A stretch of 64,000 nucleotides of DNA from Jejubacter calystegiae (GCF_005671395.1 NZ_CP040428.1:4216001-4280000); one strand, 5' to 3'. Shown: positions 47,827 through 58,935, counted from the first letter of the stretch. The notes: generated by a model not told the origin, from the letters alone. Numbers and translations: made by a program.

Positions 47827-49875
47827 TTATTTTGCGGTTTCAGGTTGCTGGGCCGGTCGCGCTTTTTCCATTTTCACCAGGTCGCTGGCAATATGGACCG
47901 TCTCGTCGAGATAAGGATCCGGCTCCTGATACCCCTTGGGCAGGTCGTCGATCTTCTTCAGCAGCGGCTTACCTTCGCGCTTCAGGCGATCGTTAACTCG
48001 CATCAGGCGGGTGGCCTCTTCTTCATCGTTCTCTTTCTCGCGCTGGGCGTAGTTAAGAGAGACGATATTGCGCTTCGCCTTCATCGCGTTGTAACGCTCG
48101 ATATCCTTCATAATGAACTGGAACTCAGGATCTTTGGCGATACGCTGCTGGTGCAGTTTCAGCAGCTCAGGCTCGAACCCTTTCAGGTCCCCTGCTTCTA
48201 CCCAGGTCGCTGGTTTAATGCTGTCCCAGGGCAGCGCGTTATCCTCGTACTTCTCGCCCGTTTCGGTATCCTGATTCGCGGTCGGCATCGGGATATCCGG
48301 CGTGACCCCTTTGCGCTGGGTACTTCCGCCGTTGATTCGGTAGAACTTCTGGATGGTGTACTGCACCGAGCCCAGCGCCGGCCATTCGGGGCGCAGCATC
48401 TGATCGTAGATGCGGTTCAGCGAACGGTACTGCTGTACGGTACCTTTACCGAAGGTGGGTTCGCCGACGATCAACGCTCGTCCATAATCCTGCATGGCCG
48501 CCGCGAAAATTTCGGAGGCCGAGGCGCTAAAGCGGTCCACCAGCACCACCAGCGGCCCCTTGTAGTAAACCACGCCGTCGGTGTCGCTATCTTCACGCAC
48601 TTTGCCGTTATTATCGCGAACCTGAACCACCGGACCGCCGGGAATAAACAGACCGGAGAGCGATACCGCTTCCGTCAGCGCACCGCCGCCGTTCGAGCGC
48701 AGGTCGATCACCACGCTGCTAACGTGCTGCTTAGCCAGCTTCTGGAGCTGCACCTTCACATCATCGGTCAGACCGACATAGAAACCCGGGATGTCCAGCA
48801 CGCCGATCTTCTCTTTGCCAATCTTTTTCACCGACATCTTCACCGCCCGATCTTCAAGGCGAATACGCTCGCGAGTCAGCGTGACGATGCGGGTTTTGGT
48901 ACCTTTGCCCCCCGGCAGGATCTCAAGGCGCACCTTGCTGCCTTTCGGGCCTTTGATCAGCGCCACCACGTCGTCCAGTCGCCAGCCGATCACATCCTGC
49001 ATGGATTTACCCGGCTGCCCCACGCCGACGATACGATCGCCAACGCTGAGGGACTTGCTTTTGGCCGCCGGTCCACCGGCCACCAGCGAGTTAATCACGG
49101 TGTAATCGTCATCCATCTGCAGCACGGCGCCAATCCCTTCGAGCGACAGACTCATTTCGGTATTGAACTGCTCGGTGTTGCGTGGCGACAGGTAGTTGGT
49201 ATGGGGGTCGATCTCATGGGCAAACGCCGTCATCGCCAGCGAAAAGACATCCTCGCTCTTGGTCTGCGCCAGGCGGCGGATGGCCGAGTTATAGCGGCGT
49301 GACAACGTATCGTGAATCTCTTTGTCGTTCTTGCCAGTCAGTTTCAGCGTTAACTGATCGTACTTAACCTTGGCGTCCCACAGCGCATTGAGCTCGGCTT
49401 CGCTGGTCGGCCAGGGCGCCTTACTGCGATCGAGATTAAAGGTGTCGTTACCGTTAAAATTCATCGGCCGATCGAGCACCTTCAACGCCCAGGAGTAACG
49501 TTCAAAACGACGTTTCTGCGCCAGATTAAACAGATCGTAGAAAACATCGAGCTGCCCACTGCGCAGTTCATCGCCAATCAGGCTTTTCTTTTTCGCAAAC
49601 GCTTCAATATCGCTGGCCAGCAACACATTGTGGCTGTAATCCAGCAGATTAAGATAGCGATCGAAAATTTTCGCTGAAAAAGCGTTATCGAGTTCGAACT
49701 GACGATAGTGGGAACGGGTAAAGCGCGATGTCACGCGCTCGCTTACCGTAGAATGCTGCGGCTCTTCTTTCAGCGTCGGAATCTGATCCGCACGGGTGAT
49801 ATCTTCAACCGCCAGCGCGCTGCCAGACAGCAGCAGCAGGCTGGCGACAGCCGTAAGCTTAAAAAATGTGTTCAT
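47827..49875 (-). CDS. prc: Tail-specific periplasmic protease Prc (Tsp)
   Basis: 682 residues, as in E. coli. Signal peptide (LLLLSGSALAVE), PDZ domain (about 235-330), S41 protease core with the serine in DRFSASASEIFA and lysine in PTFGKGTVQ. With NlpI it degrades MepS and processes FtsI C-terminus and SsrA-tagged periplasmic proteins. 20 bp downstream of proQ. Confidence 0.97.
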   Translation of the reverse strand: MNTFFKLTAVASLLLLSGSALAVEDITRADQIPTLKEEPQHSTVSERVTSRFTRSHYRQFELDNAFSAKIFDRYLNLLDYSHNVLLASDIEAFAKKKSLIGDELRSGQLDVFYDLFNLAQKRRFERYSWALKVLDRPMNFNGNDTFNLDRSKAPWPTSEAELNALWDAKVKYDQLTLKLTGKNDKEIHDTLSRRYNSAIRRLAQTKSEDVFSLAMTAFAHEIDPHTNYLSPRNTEQFNTEMSLSLEGIGAVLQMDDDYTVINSLVAGGPAAKSKSLSVGDRIVGVGQPGKSMQDVIGWRLDDVVALIKGPKGSKVRLEILPGGKGTKTRIVTLTRERIRLEDRAVKMSVKKIGKEKIGVLDIPGFYVGLTDDVKVQLQKLAKQHVSSVVIDLRSNGGGALTEAVSLSGLFIPGGPVVQVRDNNGKVREDSDTDGVVYYKGPLVVLVDRFSASASEIFAAAMQDYGRALIVGEPTFGKGTVQQYRSLNRIYDQMLRPEWPALGSVQYTIQKFYRINGGSTQRKGVTPDIPMPTANQDTETGEKYEDNALPWDSIKPATWVEAGDLKGFEPELLKLHQQRIAKDPEFQFIMKDIERYNAMKAKRNIVSLNYAQREKENDEEEATRLMRVNDRLKREGKPLLKKIDDLPKGYQEPDPYLDETVHIASDLVKMEKARPAQQPETAK

Positions 49876-49895
49876 GCCCTGGGTTGACCTCCGTT

Positions 49896-50570
49896 TCAGA
49901 ACATCAAGTGTTCTGCGCGTACTATCATTGACATACCAGAAGTCAACTGCACACGAACGCCATCTTTGGTGACTTCCTGCACGGTGGCGTCCATCGCATT
50001 GTTACCTGCTTTAACTTTGACGCTCTGGCCCTGCTTCAATACGGAAAGATCCGTTACCGGCGTATGACGCGGCTCTGCAGCGCGTGCGGCTTTGGCAGCA
50101 GGTTTCTCTGCTCGGGGCTTGTTCCCGGCACCTTCTTTACGCCGGGGCGTCGTTGGGCGGCTCTTACGCTCGCGACGCGGGGCTTCACCTTCGCCATTCG
50201 CTTCACGTTTTTTCGCCTGCTTTTCAGCGCGCTGAGCCTGAACCCGGGCCTTCGCCTCTTCAAGCTGCTTGCGGGCGTGTTCAACGTGTTGCTCTTCCAG
50301 CTCACCACAGGGATTGCCATCCAGGTCAACGCGCGTGGCGCCCGGCTTAATGCCGTACAGATAACGCCAGCTGGAAGTATAGAGACGAAGAGCGGAACGA
50401 AGCTGGGTTTTACTGAGACTCATCTCCCCCTGAACACGCTCAACCAAATCCTGAAAAATACCAATTTTCAGGGGGCGTGCTTCACCTTCGGCGCTAAAAC
50501 AGCGAGGAAAACGCTCGGCCAAAAAGGCGATAACTTCTTTACTGCTATTCAACTTAGGTTGATTTTCCAT
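49896..50570 (-). CDS. proQ: RNA chaperone ProQ
   Basis: 224 residues (E. coli 232). N-terminal FinO-like domain (about 1-120, [24 protein letters not shown]), basic linker with [11 protein letters not shown]-terminal Tudor-like domain (about 170-224, [19 protein letters not shown]). Global sRNA/mRNA binder. In one operon with prc. Confidence 0.97.
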   Translation of the reverse strand: MENQPKLNSSKEVIAFLAERFPRCFSAEGEARPLKIGIFQDLVERVQGEMSLSKTQLRSALRLYTSSWRYLYGIKPGATRVDLDGNPCGELEEQHVEHARKQLEEAKARVQAQRAEKQAKKREANGEGEAPRRERKSRPTTPRRKEGAGNKPRAEKPAAKAARAAEPRHTPVTDLSVLKQGQSVKVKAGNNAMDATVQEVTKDGVRVQLTSGMSMIVRAEHLMF

Positions 50571-50671
50571 GAAATTTCCTGATTACAACGGGCTTTGCCA
50601 ACCAAGTCGCAGGCATGAACAGGCGCCATTATAATGACGCAATCGGCAAATGCTACGGGAACCGTTGTTTA

Positions 50672-51166
50672 TCACGCGTTAATCGTAAAGAATTTTTTAA
50701 AATCGCTGGATGCGATCGCGCTCTGCAGATTTTTAGCGAGCTGGCTTAGCCCTTGCTCATCCTGCTGGTCGAAGCGGTCATACTGCGTGCTATCGATATC
50801 GAGAACGCCAATAATCTGATTTTCCACCACCAGCGGCAGCACAATCTCAGCATTACTGGCGGCATCGCAGGCAATATGGCCATCGAAGGCGTGTACATCG
50901 GCCACCCGCTGTACGGTACGGGTCGCTGCGGCGGTACCACATACGCCGGTTCCCATCGGGATCCGCACACAGGCCAGCTTACCCTGGAACGGCCCCAGCA
51001 CCAGGGTTTCCCCTTCCAGCAGGTAGAATCCGGCCCAGTTCACCTCTTCCAGACGTTCGAATAGCAGCGCGCTGGTATTCGCCATGATGGCCAGAAAGCT
51101 GGTCTCCCCTGCCATTAAAGCATTAAAGTCGCGGTTGAGATCCGCGTAAAATTGGTCTTTATTCAT
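50672..51166 (-). CDS. msrC: Free methionine-(R)-sulfoxide reductase
   Basis: 164 residues (E. coli YebR/MsrC 165). GAF domain enzyme with three cysteines in LACVRIP, GVCGTAA and HIACDAAS that form the catalytic and resolving set. Reduces free Met-R-SO. Divergent from letA. Confidence 0.94.
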   Translation of the reverse strand: MNKDQFYADLNRDFNALMAGETSFLAIMANTSALLFERLEEVNWAGFYLLEGETLVLGPFQGKLACVRIPMGTGVCGTAAATRTVQRVADVHAFDGHIACDAASNAEIVLPLVVENQIIGVLDIDSTQYDRFDQQDEQGLSQLAKNLQSAIASSDFKKFFTINA

Positions 51167-51297
51167 TAATCAATCACATCAGCTGTATTACTTAAGACTA
51201 TGCCTGATAAAATAAGCACTAAATGCGGTTACGCTCAAGGCGAATCGCAAATTAGGTTACCATTCTTCGCAGAGGCAATTATCAGACATCTAACGTC

Positions 51298-52581
51298 ATG
51301 ACGCTAAAGTTCAGGCACCCCTCATCGGGTAATCCCCTTACTATTCACGCCATTGGCGAGGTTCTGCCACAGTCACGGTATCAGCGTTGCCCTGAATGCG
51401 ATACCCTTTTTCTGTTACCGGTGGTGAAATCGCACCAGGATGCCTTCTGCCCGCGCTGCCATGCCAAAGTCCATAACGGCCGGGACTGGTCGATGACCCG
51501 GCTGGGCGCGATGGCGATAACCATGCTACTGCTGATGCCCTTCGCCTGGGGCGAACCGCTGCTGCACCTGTGGCTGTTAGGCAGTCATATCGAGGCCAGT
51601 CTGCTACAGGGCGTGCGCCAGATGGTGCTTCAGGGCTCTCCCCTCACCGCGGCGATGGTGCTTTTCGGCTCGGTGGCCGCGCCGGTCATTCTGGTGGCCG
51701 CCATTGCTTATCTGTGGCTCGGCAACATCCTCGGCATGAACCTGCGACCGGTACTCCTTATGCTGGATAAACTTAAAGAGTGGGTGATGCTGGATATTTA
51801 TCTGGTGGGGATCGGCGTGGCCTCAATCAAAGTCAGCGAATACGCCTTTCTGCAGCCTGGCATCGGCCTGTATGCCTTTGCGGCCCTCACCCTGCTCAGT
51901 ATCCTGACCCTTATCCATCTGAATATGGAAGAGCTGTGGGAACGTTTTTACCCGCAGAAGCCCGCGCGCCACCACAATCAGCAGCTTCGCGTCTGCCTGA
52001 GCTGCCACTTTACCAGCGTTGCCGATAAGCGCGGCCGCTGTCCGCGCTGCCACGTGCCGCTTCACCATCGGCGACCGATGAGCGTACAAAAATGCTGGGC
52101 GGCACTTATCGCCTCGCTGTTTTTCCTGCTTCCGGCTAACCTGCTGCCGATTTCGATAATCTACGTCAACGGTGCCCGTCAGGAGGACACGATACTGTCC
52201 GGAATCCTGTCACTGGCATCCAGCAACGTACCGGTGGCCGCCGTGGTCTTTGTCGCCAGTATCCTGGTGCCCTTTACCAAGGTACTGGTGCTGTTTACCC
52301 TGCTGATCAGCATTCACTTAAAATGCGAGCAGGGGCTAAAAACACGAATTCTGCTGTTGCGTTTCGTGACCTGGATTGGTCGCTGGTCCATGCTGGATCT
52401 GTTCGTTATCTCGTTAACCATGTCGCTGGTCAATCGCGATCAGCTACTGGCTTTTACCATGGGACCGGCCGCCTTCTACTTCGGCGCAGCGGTAATTTTA
52501 ACTATTCTTGCAGTGGAATGGCTGGACAGCCGCTTACTTTGGGACGCTCATGAGTCAGGAAACGCCCGCTTCACCGACTGA
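51298..52581 (+). CDS. letA: Lipid transport partner LetA (YebS)
   Basis: 427-residue PqiA-family inner-membrane protein. Two modules, each with a zinc ribbon (CPECDTLF...[15 protein letters not shown]...CPRCHVP) followed by four membrane helices. Works with LetB to move phospholipids between membranes. Overlaps letB by 32 bp. Confidence 0.95.
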   Translation: MTLKFRHPSSGNPLTIHAIGEVLPQSRYQRCPECDTLFLLPVVKSHQDAFCPRCHAKVHNGRDWSMTRLGAMAITMLLLMPFAWGEPLLHLWLLGSHIEASLLQGVRQMVLQGSPLTAAMVLFGSVAAPVILVAAIAYLWLGNILGMNLRPVLLMLDKLKEWVMLDIYLVGIGVASIKVSEYAFLQPGIGLYAFAALTLLSILTLIHLNMEELWERFYPQKPARHHNQQLRVCLSCHFTSVADKRGRCPRCHVPLHHRRPMSVQKCWAALIASLFFLLPANLLPISIIYVNGARQEDTILSGILSLASSNVPVAAVVFVASILVPFTKVLVLFTLLISIHLKCEQGLKTRILLLRFVTWIGRWSMLDLFVISLTMSLVNRDQLLAFTMGPAAFYFGAAVILTILAVEWLDSRLLWDAHESGNARFTD

Positions 52582-55180
52582 AGCGCAAATAAAAACCAAA
52601 CGCCGTATCTCTCCGTTCTGGCTGCTGCCGATCATCGCATTGCTGATCGCGCTGTGGCTGGTCTGGAACACCTGGCAAGAGCACGGCGCTACCGTCACCA
52701 TCGACTTCGTCTCTGCCGATGGTATCGTTCCCGGCCGTACCCCGGTGCGTTACCAGGGGGTGGAAGTGGGTACGGTACAGAATGTGCGTCCGAGCAAGGA
52801 TCTAAAAAAGATTGCCGTTACCGTCAGCATTAAGCGCGATATGGAAGATGCCCTGCGCAGCGAAACTCAGTTCTGGCTGGTGACGCCCAAGGCCTCCCTG
52901 GCCGGGGTTTCCGGCCTTGATGCCCTGGTGGGAGGTAACTATATCGGTATGATGCCCGGGCCGGGCGAGTCCCGGGATCACTTTACCGCCCTGGATACCC
53001 AACCCCGATATCGCATCAACAACGGCGAACTGATGATTCACCTGCAGGCGCCTAACCTGGGCTCCCTGAGTAGCGGCTCGCAGGTCTATTTTCGCAAGAT
53101 TCCAGTGGGTAGGGTTTACGACTATTCGATTAACTCGGATAAACAGGGCGTGACTATCGATGTTCTGATCGACCGTCGTTTCACTAATCTGGTGAAGCAA
53201 AACAGCCGCTTCTGGAACGTCTCCGGCGTAAAAGCCGACGTCAGCCTTTCCGGAGCGAAGGTCGAGCTGGAAAGCCTGAGCGCGCTGGTTAACGGCGCCA
53301 TTGCCTTCGACTCCCCTGACCAGGGCGAAGCCGCAAAGCAAAATGATAGCTACCAGCTGTATGACGATCTGGCCGACACCAAACGCGGCGTGAAAGTGAA
53401 GCTGGATCTGCCCGGCGGCGAAGGATTGCGGGAAGGATCCACCCGCCTGATGTATCAGGGACTGGAGGTCGGGACCCTGAGTAAACTGGCCCTGGATGCC
53501 AAAACCGGCAGCGTCAGCGGTGAGCTTACGGTGGATCCCAGCGTGGTGAGCCTGATGCGGACCGGTACCCGTATCGAACTTCGTAGCCCCAAGGTTTCGC
53601 TGCACAGCCCGCGCCTGAGTGGTCTGCTGACCGGCAGTACCCTTGAATTAATTCCCGGCGAAGGCGAACCCCAGCAGCACTTTGTGGTGGCCCAGGAAAA
53701 TAAAGCGCCGCTGCAACAGGCCGGTACCCTGAAACTGACACTCACCGCCCCGGAAAGCTTTGGCATCGACGCCGGTCAGCCCTTGTTGCTACACGGCGTG
53801 CAGGTCGGGCGCGTGGTGGAGCGTCAGCTTAGCGCCAAAGGGGTGGATTTCTCGGTCGCCATCGATCCCGGGTATCGCGCTCTCATCAAGGGCGACAGTA
53901 AGTTTGTGGTCAACAGCCGCATTGACGTGAAAGTTGGCCTGAGCGGCGTTGAGATGCTTGGCGCCAGTGCCAGCGACTGGGTGGATGGCGGTATTCGCAT
54001 ACTGCCGGGCGACAGCGGCGCGGTGAAGCAACGCTATCCGCTTTACGCCAATCTGGAACGGGCCCGGGAGAACACCCAGAGTGAACAGCCGAATCCGACG
54101 CTGACCCTGTCGGCCCAAAGCCTGCCTGATGTTCAGGACGGGTCGGTGGTGCTGTATCGTAAATTCGAGGTAGGCGAAATCGTCGACATCCGCCCAAGGG
54201 CCAACGCCTTTGATATCGATGTCTATATTAAGCCTCAGTACCGCAACCTGCTCACCTCCAGCAGCGTCTTCTGGGCCGAAGGCGGAGCCAAAGTTCAGCT
54301 TAACGGCGCCGGCGTCTCGGTTCAGGCATCGCCGCTGGCCAGAGCGCTCAAGGGCGCCATCAGCTTCGATAATCTGTCCGGCGCATCTCTGCCAGAAGGG
54401 CAAAAACGTCACCTTTATCCGTCAGAAACCGCGGCCCGAGCTGTGGGCAGCCAGATTACCCTGCACACCTTTGATGCCGGTAAACTGGCGGAGGGGATGC
54501 CCATTCGTTATCTGGGCATCGATATCGGTCAGCTGGAGTCGCTAAAACTGCTGACCGATCGTAATGAAGTCCAGGCCAGCGCAGTGCTCTATCCGGAGTA
54601 TGTCGATACCTTTGCCCGGGGCGGAACCCGCTTCTCGGTTATCACGCCGCAGTTGTCAGCCGCGGGCGTTGAGCACCTGGATACCCTGCTCCAGCCCTAT
54701 ATCAACGTCGAGCCGGGTCACGGCAAGCCCAGGCGCAATTTTGAACTACAGGAAGCCACCATCACTGACTCCCGCTACCTTGACGGTCTGAGCATCACCG
54801 TCGAAGTGCCGGATGCCGGTTCGCTGGGCATCGGCACGCCGGTACTGTTCCGCGGAATGGAAGTGGGTACCGTTACCGGCATGCATCTGGGGAATCTTTC
54901 GGATCGTGTGATGGTAGCCCTGCGCATCAGCAAGCGTTATCAGCATCTGGTGCGCAATAACTCGGTATTCTGGCTGGCTTCCGGCTATAGCCTCGACTTT
55001 GGGTTGATTGGCGGCGTGGTCAAGACCGGTACCTTTAACCAGTTCATTCGCGGCGGCATCGCCTTCGCCACCCCGCCCGGCACACCGCTGGCGCCAATGG
55101 CGAACCCAGGCAAACACTTCCTGCTGCTCGACAACGAGCCGAAAGAGTGGCGCGAATGGGGTACTGCCCTGCCGCGTTAA
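52550..55180 (+). CDS. letB: Intermembrane phospholipid-transport tunnel LetB (YebT)
   Basis: 876 residues from ATG 52550 (MSQETPAS, as E. coli). One N-terminal membrane helix (about 20-42), then seven tandem MCE domains, each opening near a [14 protein letters not shown]-type strand; recurring examples are [38 protein letters not shown] and FRGMEVGTV. Stacked hexameric rings form a tunnel across the periplasm. The longer frame to 52508 lies inside letA and is ignored. Confidence 0.95.
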   Translation: MSQETPASPTEAQIKTKRRISPFWLLPIIALLIALWLVWNTWQEHGATVTIDFVSADGIVPGRTPVRYQGVEVGTVQNVRPSKDLKKIAVTVSIKRDMEDALRSETQFWLVTPKASLAGVSGLDALVGGNYIGMMPGPGESRDHFTALDTQPRYRINNGELMIHLQAPNLGSLSSGSQVYFRKIPVGRVYDYSINSDKQGVTIDVLIDRRFTNLVKQNSRFWNVSGVKADVSLSGAKVELESLSALVNGAIAFDSPDQGEAAKQNDSYQLYDDLADTKRGVKVKLDLPGGEGLREGSTRLMYQGLEVGTLSKLALDAKTGSVSGELTVDPSVVSLMRTGTRIELRSPKVSLHSPRLSGLLTGSTLELIPGEGEPQQHFVVAQENKAPLQQAGTLKLTLTAPESFGIDAGQPLLLHGVQVGRVVERQLSAKGVDFSVAIDPGYRALIKGDSKFVVNSRIDVKVGLSGVEMLGASASDWVDGGIRILPGDSGAVKQRYPLYANLERARENTQSEQPNPTLTLSAQSLPDVQDGSVVLYRKFEVGEIVDIRPRANAFDIDVYIKPQYRNLLTSSSVFWAEGGAKVQLNGAGVSVQASPLARALKGAISFDNLSGASLPEGQKRHLYPSETAARAVGSQITLHTFDAGKLAEGMPIRYLGIDIGQLESLKLLTDRNEVQASAVLYPEYVDTFARGGTRFSVITPQLSAAGVEHLDTLLQPYINVEPGHGKPRRNFELQEATITDSRYLDGLSITVEVPDAGSLGIGTPVLFRGMEVGTVTGMHLGNLSDRVMVALRISKRYQHLVRNNSVFWLASGYSLDFGLIGGVVKTGTFNQFIRGGIAFATPPGTPLAPMANPGKHFLLLDNEPKEWREWGTALPR

Positions 55181-55186
55181 CGCTGT

Positions 55187-55217
55187 GCCCCGGTGCCTGC
55201 GGCGCCGGGGCCTTTAT
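55187..55217 (+). terminator. GC-rich hairpin after letB
   Basis: GCCCCGGTGC/GCGCCGGGGC stem with a short CCTTT tail; may end letAB transcripts. Confidence 0.5.
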
Positions 55218-55262
55218 GCTACACTGCGCCTTTGCTAATTCCCTGAACGAGACACTCCACTG

Positions 55263-56723
55263 GTGCAAACCCCATCCGCCTGGCTACCGGACGCCTTCCT
55301 CGACCTGATGCGCGAGGCTATGCCGGACACCCTCTCCTTTGATGACTTTATTGCCGCCTGTCAGCGTCCACTACGGCGCAGCCTGCGGGTTAACACATTG
55401 AAAATCAGCGTGACGGACTTTCTTGAGCAGGTCGCCCCCTACGGCTGGCAGTTGACACCAATCCCATGGTGCCCGGAAGGCTTCTGGATCGAGCGCGATA
55501 ACGAAGATGAGCTACCGCTAGGCAGTACCGCCGAACACCTGAGCGGTCTGTTCTACATTCAGGAAGCCAGCTCCATGCTGCCGGTGGCGGCGCTGTTCGC
55601 CGACGGCAATGCCCCGCAGCGGGTGATGGATATGGCTGCTGCTCCGGGCTCCAAGACCACGCAAATGGCGGCGCGGATGGAGAATCTGGGCGCTATCCTG
55701 GCCAACGAATACTCGGCCAGCCGGGTAAAGGTGCTGCACGCGAACCTTAGCCGCTGCGGCGCCAGCAACGTCGCCCTGACTCACTTCGACGGACGAGTCT
55801 TCGGCGCCGCGCTACCGGAAAGTTTCGACGCCATTCTGCTGGATGCCCCCTGCTCCGGCGAAGGGGTGGTACGCAAGGATCCCGATGCCCTGCGTAACTG
55901 GTCTCCGGCCAGTAATCAGGAGATCGCCGCGACTCAGCGAGCGCTTATCGAGAGCGCCATTCATGCCCTCAGACCCGGCGGCGTACTGGTTTATTCCACC
56001 TGTACCCTGAATCGTGACGAGAACCATCAGGTGCTGCGTTGGCTGCTGGAACGCTATCCTGATGCAGTGGAAGTCGAGCCTCTGGGCAATCTGTTCCCGG
56101 GCGCCGGGCGTGCGCTCACGCCGGAAGGCTGGCTACACGTCTTCCCTCAAATCTTCGACTGTGAAGGCTTTTTCGTGGCGCGACTGCGTAAAACCGCCGC
56201 GTTAGATCCACTGCCCGCCCCGGACTTTCGGGTGGGCAAATTCCCCTTTACCCCGCTCAGGAGCAAGCCGCTTAGCGAAGTGGAAAATGCCGCCGCCAGA
56301 GTGGGCCTTGTCTGGGACGATCGTTTGCAGCTCTGGGAGCGGGATAAAGAGCTGTGGCTGTTCCCGACGGAAATGGTCCCGCTGTTCGGTAAAGTGCGCT
56401 TCTCGCGCTGTGGACTACGGCTGGCCGAACGTCATACCAAAGGCTACCGCTGGCAGCATGAGGCCATCGTGGCGCTGGCCTCCGGGCATGCCGCCAACGC
56501 CTTTGCGTTAACGGCGGAACAGGCCGAAGAGTGGTTCCGGGGCCGCGATATCTTCCCGGATACGCTTCCTCCGGATGGCGATGTCATCGTGACCTTCCAG
56601 AATCAGCCGCTGGGGCTGGCCAAACGGGTAGGGTCGCGCCTGAAAAATAGCTATCCGCGCGAGCTGGTACGCAACGGCCGCCTGTTCAGCGCCGCAGGAC
56701 AAAATAAAAACCCTACAATTTGA
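55263..56723 (+). CDS. rsmF: 16S rRNA m5C1407 methyltransferase
   Basis: 486 residues (E. coli about 479-481). GTG start at 55263; ribosome site weak. RsmB/NOP2-type fold: [14 protein letters not shown] for SAM, catalytic cysteines in DAPCSGEG and [11 protein letters not shown]-terminal PUA-like domain with [19 protein letters not shown]. Methylates C1407 in the 30S decoding site. Confidence 0.94.
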   Translation: MQTPSAWLPDAFLDLMREAMPDTLSFDDFIAACQRPLRRSLRVNTLKISVTDFLEQVAPYGWQLTPIPWCPEGFWIERDNEDELPLGSTAEHLSGLFYIQEASSMLPVAALFADGNAPQRVMDMAAAPGSKTTQMAARMENLGAILANEYSASRVKVLHANLSRCGASNVALTHFDGRVFGAALPESFDAILLDAPCSGEGVVRKDPDALRNWSPASNQEIAATQRALIESAIHALRPGGVLVYSTCTLNRDENHQVLRWLLERYPDAVEVEPLGNLFPGAGRALTPEGWLHVFPQIFDCEGFFVARLRKTAALDPLPAPDFRVGKFPFTPLRSKPLSEVENAAARVGLVWDDRLQLWERDKELWLFPTEMVPLFGKVRFSRCGLRLAERHTKGYRWQHEAIVALASGHAANAFALTAEQAEEWFRGRDIFPDTLPPDGDVIVTFQNQPLGLAKRVGSRLKNSYPRELVRNGRLFSAAGQNKNPTI

Positions 56724-56755
56724 ATTGCGTCTTTTTTCGCCATCTGCCAGGATGG

Positions 56756-56783
56756 GCCTGTACGGTTTTTAAACCGTACAGGC
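56756..56783. repeat. 28-bp perfect inverted repeat between rsmF and yebV
   Basis: Arms GCCTGTACGGTTT/AAACCGTACAGGC (13 bp each) around TT. No T-tract follows, so it is not a standard terminator; it lies 37 bp before yebV and could be an operator or an mRNA hairpin. Confidence 0.75.
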
Positions 56784-56820
56784 AATGCGGCACTCACTTA
56801 TTACGATTGGGAATCGTTCT

Positions 56821-57060
56821 ATGGCAAAAACCAGCGTTCGAATCGGCGCATTCGAGATTGATGATGCCGAAATACACGGAGGAGATCAGGGCGCTCGCAC
56901 TCTGAGTATCCCCTGCAAGTCTGATCCTGACCTGTGCATGCAGCTCGATGCCTGGGACGAAGAGACCAGCATCCCTGCGCTGCTAAACGGCGAAAATTCT
57001 GTCCTGTACCGTAAACATTACGACCGCAGTACCGACTCCTGGGTCATGCATTTTGCCTGA
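56821..57060 (+). CDS. yebV: YebV family protein
   Basis: 79 residues (E. coli 78), TSVRIGAFEIDDAEIHG and IPCKSDPDLCMQLDAWDEET nearly as in E. coli. E. coli yebV is sigma-S-dependent; function unknown. ATG 56821 chosen by homology over 56785. Confidence 0.93.
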   Translation: MAKTSVRIGAFEIDDAEIHGGDQGARTLSIPCKSDPDLCMQLDAWDEETSIPALLNGENSVLYRKHYDRSTDSWVMHFA

Positions 57061-57067
57061 ACCCATG

Positions 57068-57093
57068 AACCCGCCGCAAGGGCGGGTTGTTTT
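57068..57093 (+). terminator. Terminator of yebV
   Basis: Stem AACCCGCC/GGCGGGTT followed by GTTTTT. Confidence 0.85.
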
Positions 57094-57165
57094 TCAGATC
57101 AACGCATTTCCCCATAATCCTCTACAATACCCCTAAAACGCAGCGCTGATTGTGGCGGGGATAGC

Positions 57166-57357
57166 ATGTTCGCACTGGTTTTATTTGTCTGTTATCTGGA
57201 TGGCGGATGCGACGATATCGTCGTAGAGCTTTTTAATACCGAACAGCAGTGCGAAGTGGCCATGGACAGCCAGAAAATTCGCCACGGCGGCTGCTATCCG
57301 GTGGAAGATTTTATCGACGGCTTCTGGCTGCCTGCTCAGCAGTACAGCGATTTCTGA
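57166..57357 (+). CDS. yebW: YebW family protein
   Basis: 63 residues, the E. coli length; MFALVLFVCYLDGGCDDIVV start and DFIDGFW end conserved; three further cysteines. Function unknown. Its stop nearly touches that of pphA. Confidence 0.92.
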   Translation: MFALVLFVCYLDGGCDDIVVELFNTEQQCEVAMDSQKIRHGGCYPVEDFIDGFWLPAQQYSDF

Positions 57358-57360
57358 CGG

Positions 57361-58005
57361 CTACTGAAGCTGTACCAGCGTCAGCGTATTGCCAAAAACC
57401 GCGCCGGTATCGATGTAGTGCTGATTAAAAAAGGTTTTGGCCTCCTGCAACGGCGTATGTCCGAACCAGAACTCATCCGCCCCGGTAATGGGGCCGCCCC
57501 GGCCCTCCAGGTGACGGGTCAGCCGCTCGCGGCTCCATACCGTACGGTGGGCATCTACCGGCTTCTGCCAGACATAATGGGACGAGGGATAGTCGGCATG
57601 CGCAACGACCTGAACCTTACCGGCGCTGTGCAGCTCAAGGATTAACGGCAGTCCAGCGCAGCGGCGCAGGCGTGCCACAGCATCCCGCTGCGGCTGTTCC
57701 GCAAGCTGGTTCAGCCAGTCACCGCCGTTTATCTGCCACAGCATCCCGTCGCGGGCTTCCAGAGCCTCCAGCGCCATCTCCTCATGATTGCCGCGCACCG
57801 CGCGAAACCAGGGTTTATCCAGCAGCGCCAGGCAGCCAGCGCTGTCGGGCCCGCGATCGATCAGATCGCCAACCGAGACCAGCAGATCCTGCCAGGGATG
57901 AAAACGCCTGTCCCGCAACGCGGTCGCCAGCTGCTGCAGGCAGCCGTGTAGATCGCCAACCAGCCAGATATGACGCCAGGCGGCACCATCGATTCTCTGA
58001 TACAC
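57361..58005 (-). CDS. pphA: Serine/threonine protein phosphatase 1
   Basis: 214 residues (E. coli 218). PPP-family metal sites GDLHGC, VGDLIDRGP and RGNHEEM, and later GHTPLQ. In E. coli linked to heat shock and signalling of misfolded proteins. In the core genome it is followed by sdsR/ryeA and yebY; here about 3 kb of accessory genes intervene. Confidence 0.93.
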   Translation of the reverse strand: MYQRIDGAAWRHIWLVGDLHGCLQQLATALRDRRFHPWQDLLVSVGDLIDRGPDSAGCLALLDKPWFRAVRGNHEEMALEALEARDGMLWQINGGDWLNQLAEQPQRDAVARLRRCAGLPLILELHSAGKVQVVAHADYPSSHYVWQKPVDAHRTVWSRERLTRHLEGRGGPITGADEFWFGHTPLQEAKTFFNQHYIDTGAVFGNTLTLVQLQ

Positions 58006-58108
58006 AGATCGCCTCCTGGGTTAAGTATAGCGTCCGCGATTGATGAGATAATCACCAGGTTCACTGGAAAATTTCCACGCTTTTTCCTAAACCGCACGTA
58101 AGGTTTAT

Positions 58109-58125
58109 CTTAAGGTTAAATTAAG
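58109..58125 (+). promoter_or_regulatory. PmrA-box-like direct repeat
   Basis: CTTAAG-GTTAA-ATTAAG: two TTAAG half sites at the 11-bp period of the PmrA (BasR) consensus YTTAAK-N5-YTTAAK, with one deviation. A TAATCA (58,136) could be the -10. It lies 69 bp before the start of the next gene. Confidence 0.5.
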
Positions 58126-58193
58126 CAAGTTCTGCTAATCACCCCGCCGCGTTAATCTTTATGTTGCACCTGATGTTTGTTAAGAGGTGCGTC

Positions 58194-58898
58194 GTGTTCC
58201 TGAATCAATCCCCCATACTAAAACAGTTCATTATTTTTCTGGCTTTAGCCATCTGCATTGCCCTGAGCACCAGCTTTTTATTTATCGATGTGTTCTGGCT
58301 CCATAATCAGGTGAAAGAGATATCGCTAACCGAAATTTCCCAGGAGCTCTTCCTGTTGGCGAACGTGGTTATCTTTATCTTCTGCGCCCGCCGTTCGCCG
58401 GGAATGCGCGGTGGATTACTGCTGATTGCCGGTTTCTATGCCGCGCTGTTGATCCGCGAGCTGGACTCCTTTTTCGATATGCTGCACCACGGCGCCTGGT
58501 TTTGGTTCGCCCTGGCTTCCACCGCCCTCTTCCTGATCCTGGCCGCTAACTGGCACGCGTCTGTGAAACCGGGGCTGCTGGCTTTTACCCGCCATCCCTG
58601 CTTTGCCCATACCACATCCGGTATGGTGATAATCCTGGTGTTCTCACGTCTGTTCGGCATGACTGAACTCTGGAACGGCCTGCTCCAGGGGGGTTATCTG
58701 AACGTGGTGAAAACGGCGATCGAAGAAGGCACAGAACTGATCGGCTACACGCTGTGCCTGTTCTCCAGCGCCTGGTTTGCGCTGAGCCTGCAGCCTCAGC
58801 GCCTGGTTGCGCCAGAGCGGGAAGCCCGGGTCACGCGTTTTAATACCGGTCGGCACGAGCCGGAAGTCTGGGCCAGGGAGAGCGCCTCCCGGTCGTAA
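58194..58898 (+). CDS. Polytopic membrane protein of unknown function
   Basis: 234 residues from the GTG at 58194, best supported by AAGAGGTGCGTC; ATGs at 58161 and 58173 have weaker sites. About six membrane helices. Charged residues sit inside or next to helices: EISQELFLLAN, LIRELDSFFDMLHH, and AIEEGTELIGYTLCL near the end, a pattern suggesting a polar intramembrane site. I do not recognise a family. It lies divergent from pphA, has its own promoter region with a PmrA-like box, and ends at a strong terminator. Not in E. coli K-12 at this place. Confidence 0.75.
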   Translation: MFLNQSPILKQFIIFLALAICIALSTSFLFIDVFWLHNQVKEISLTEISQELFLLANVVIFIFCARRSPGMRGGLLLIAGFYAALLIRELDSFFDMLHHGAWFWFALASTALFLILAANWHASVKPGLLAFTRHPCFAHTTSGMVIILVFSRLFGMTELWNGLLQGGYLNVVKTAIEEGTELIGYTLCLFSSAWFALSLQPQRLVAPEREARVTRFNTGRHEPEVWARESASRS

Positions 58899-58904
58899 CG
58901 GACC

Positions 58905-58933
58905 AGGCCGGCGTCTCTCACGCCGGCCTTTTT
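58905..58933. terminator. Terminator between the membrane gene and the CPBP gene
   Basis: Stem AGGCCGGCG/CGCCGGCCT with T5 on the plus strand, between convergent genes. Confidence 0.85.
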
Positions 58934-58935
58934 GA

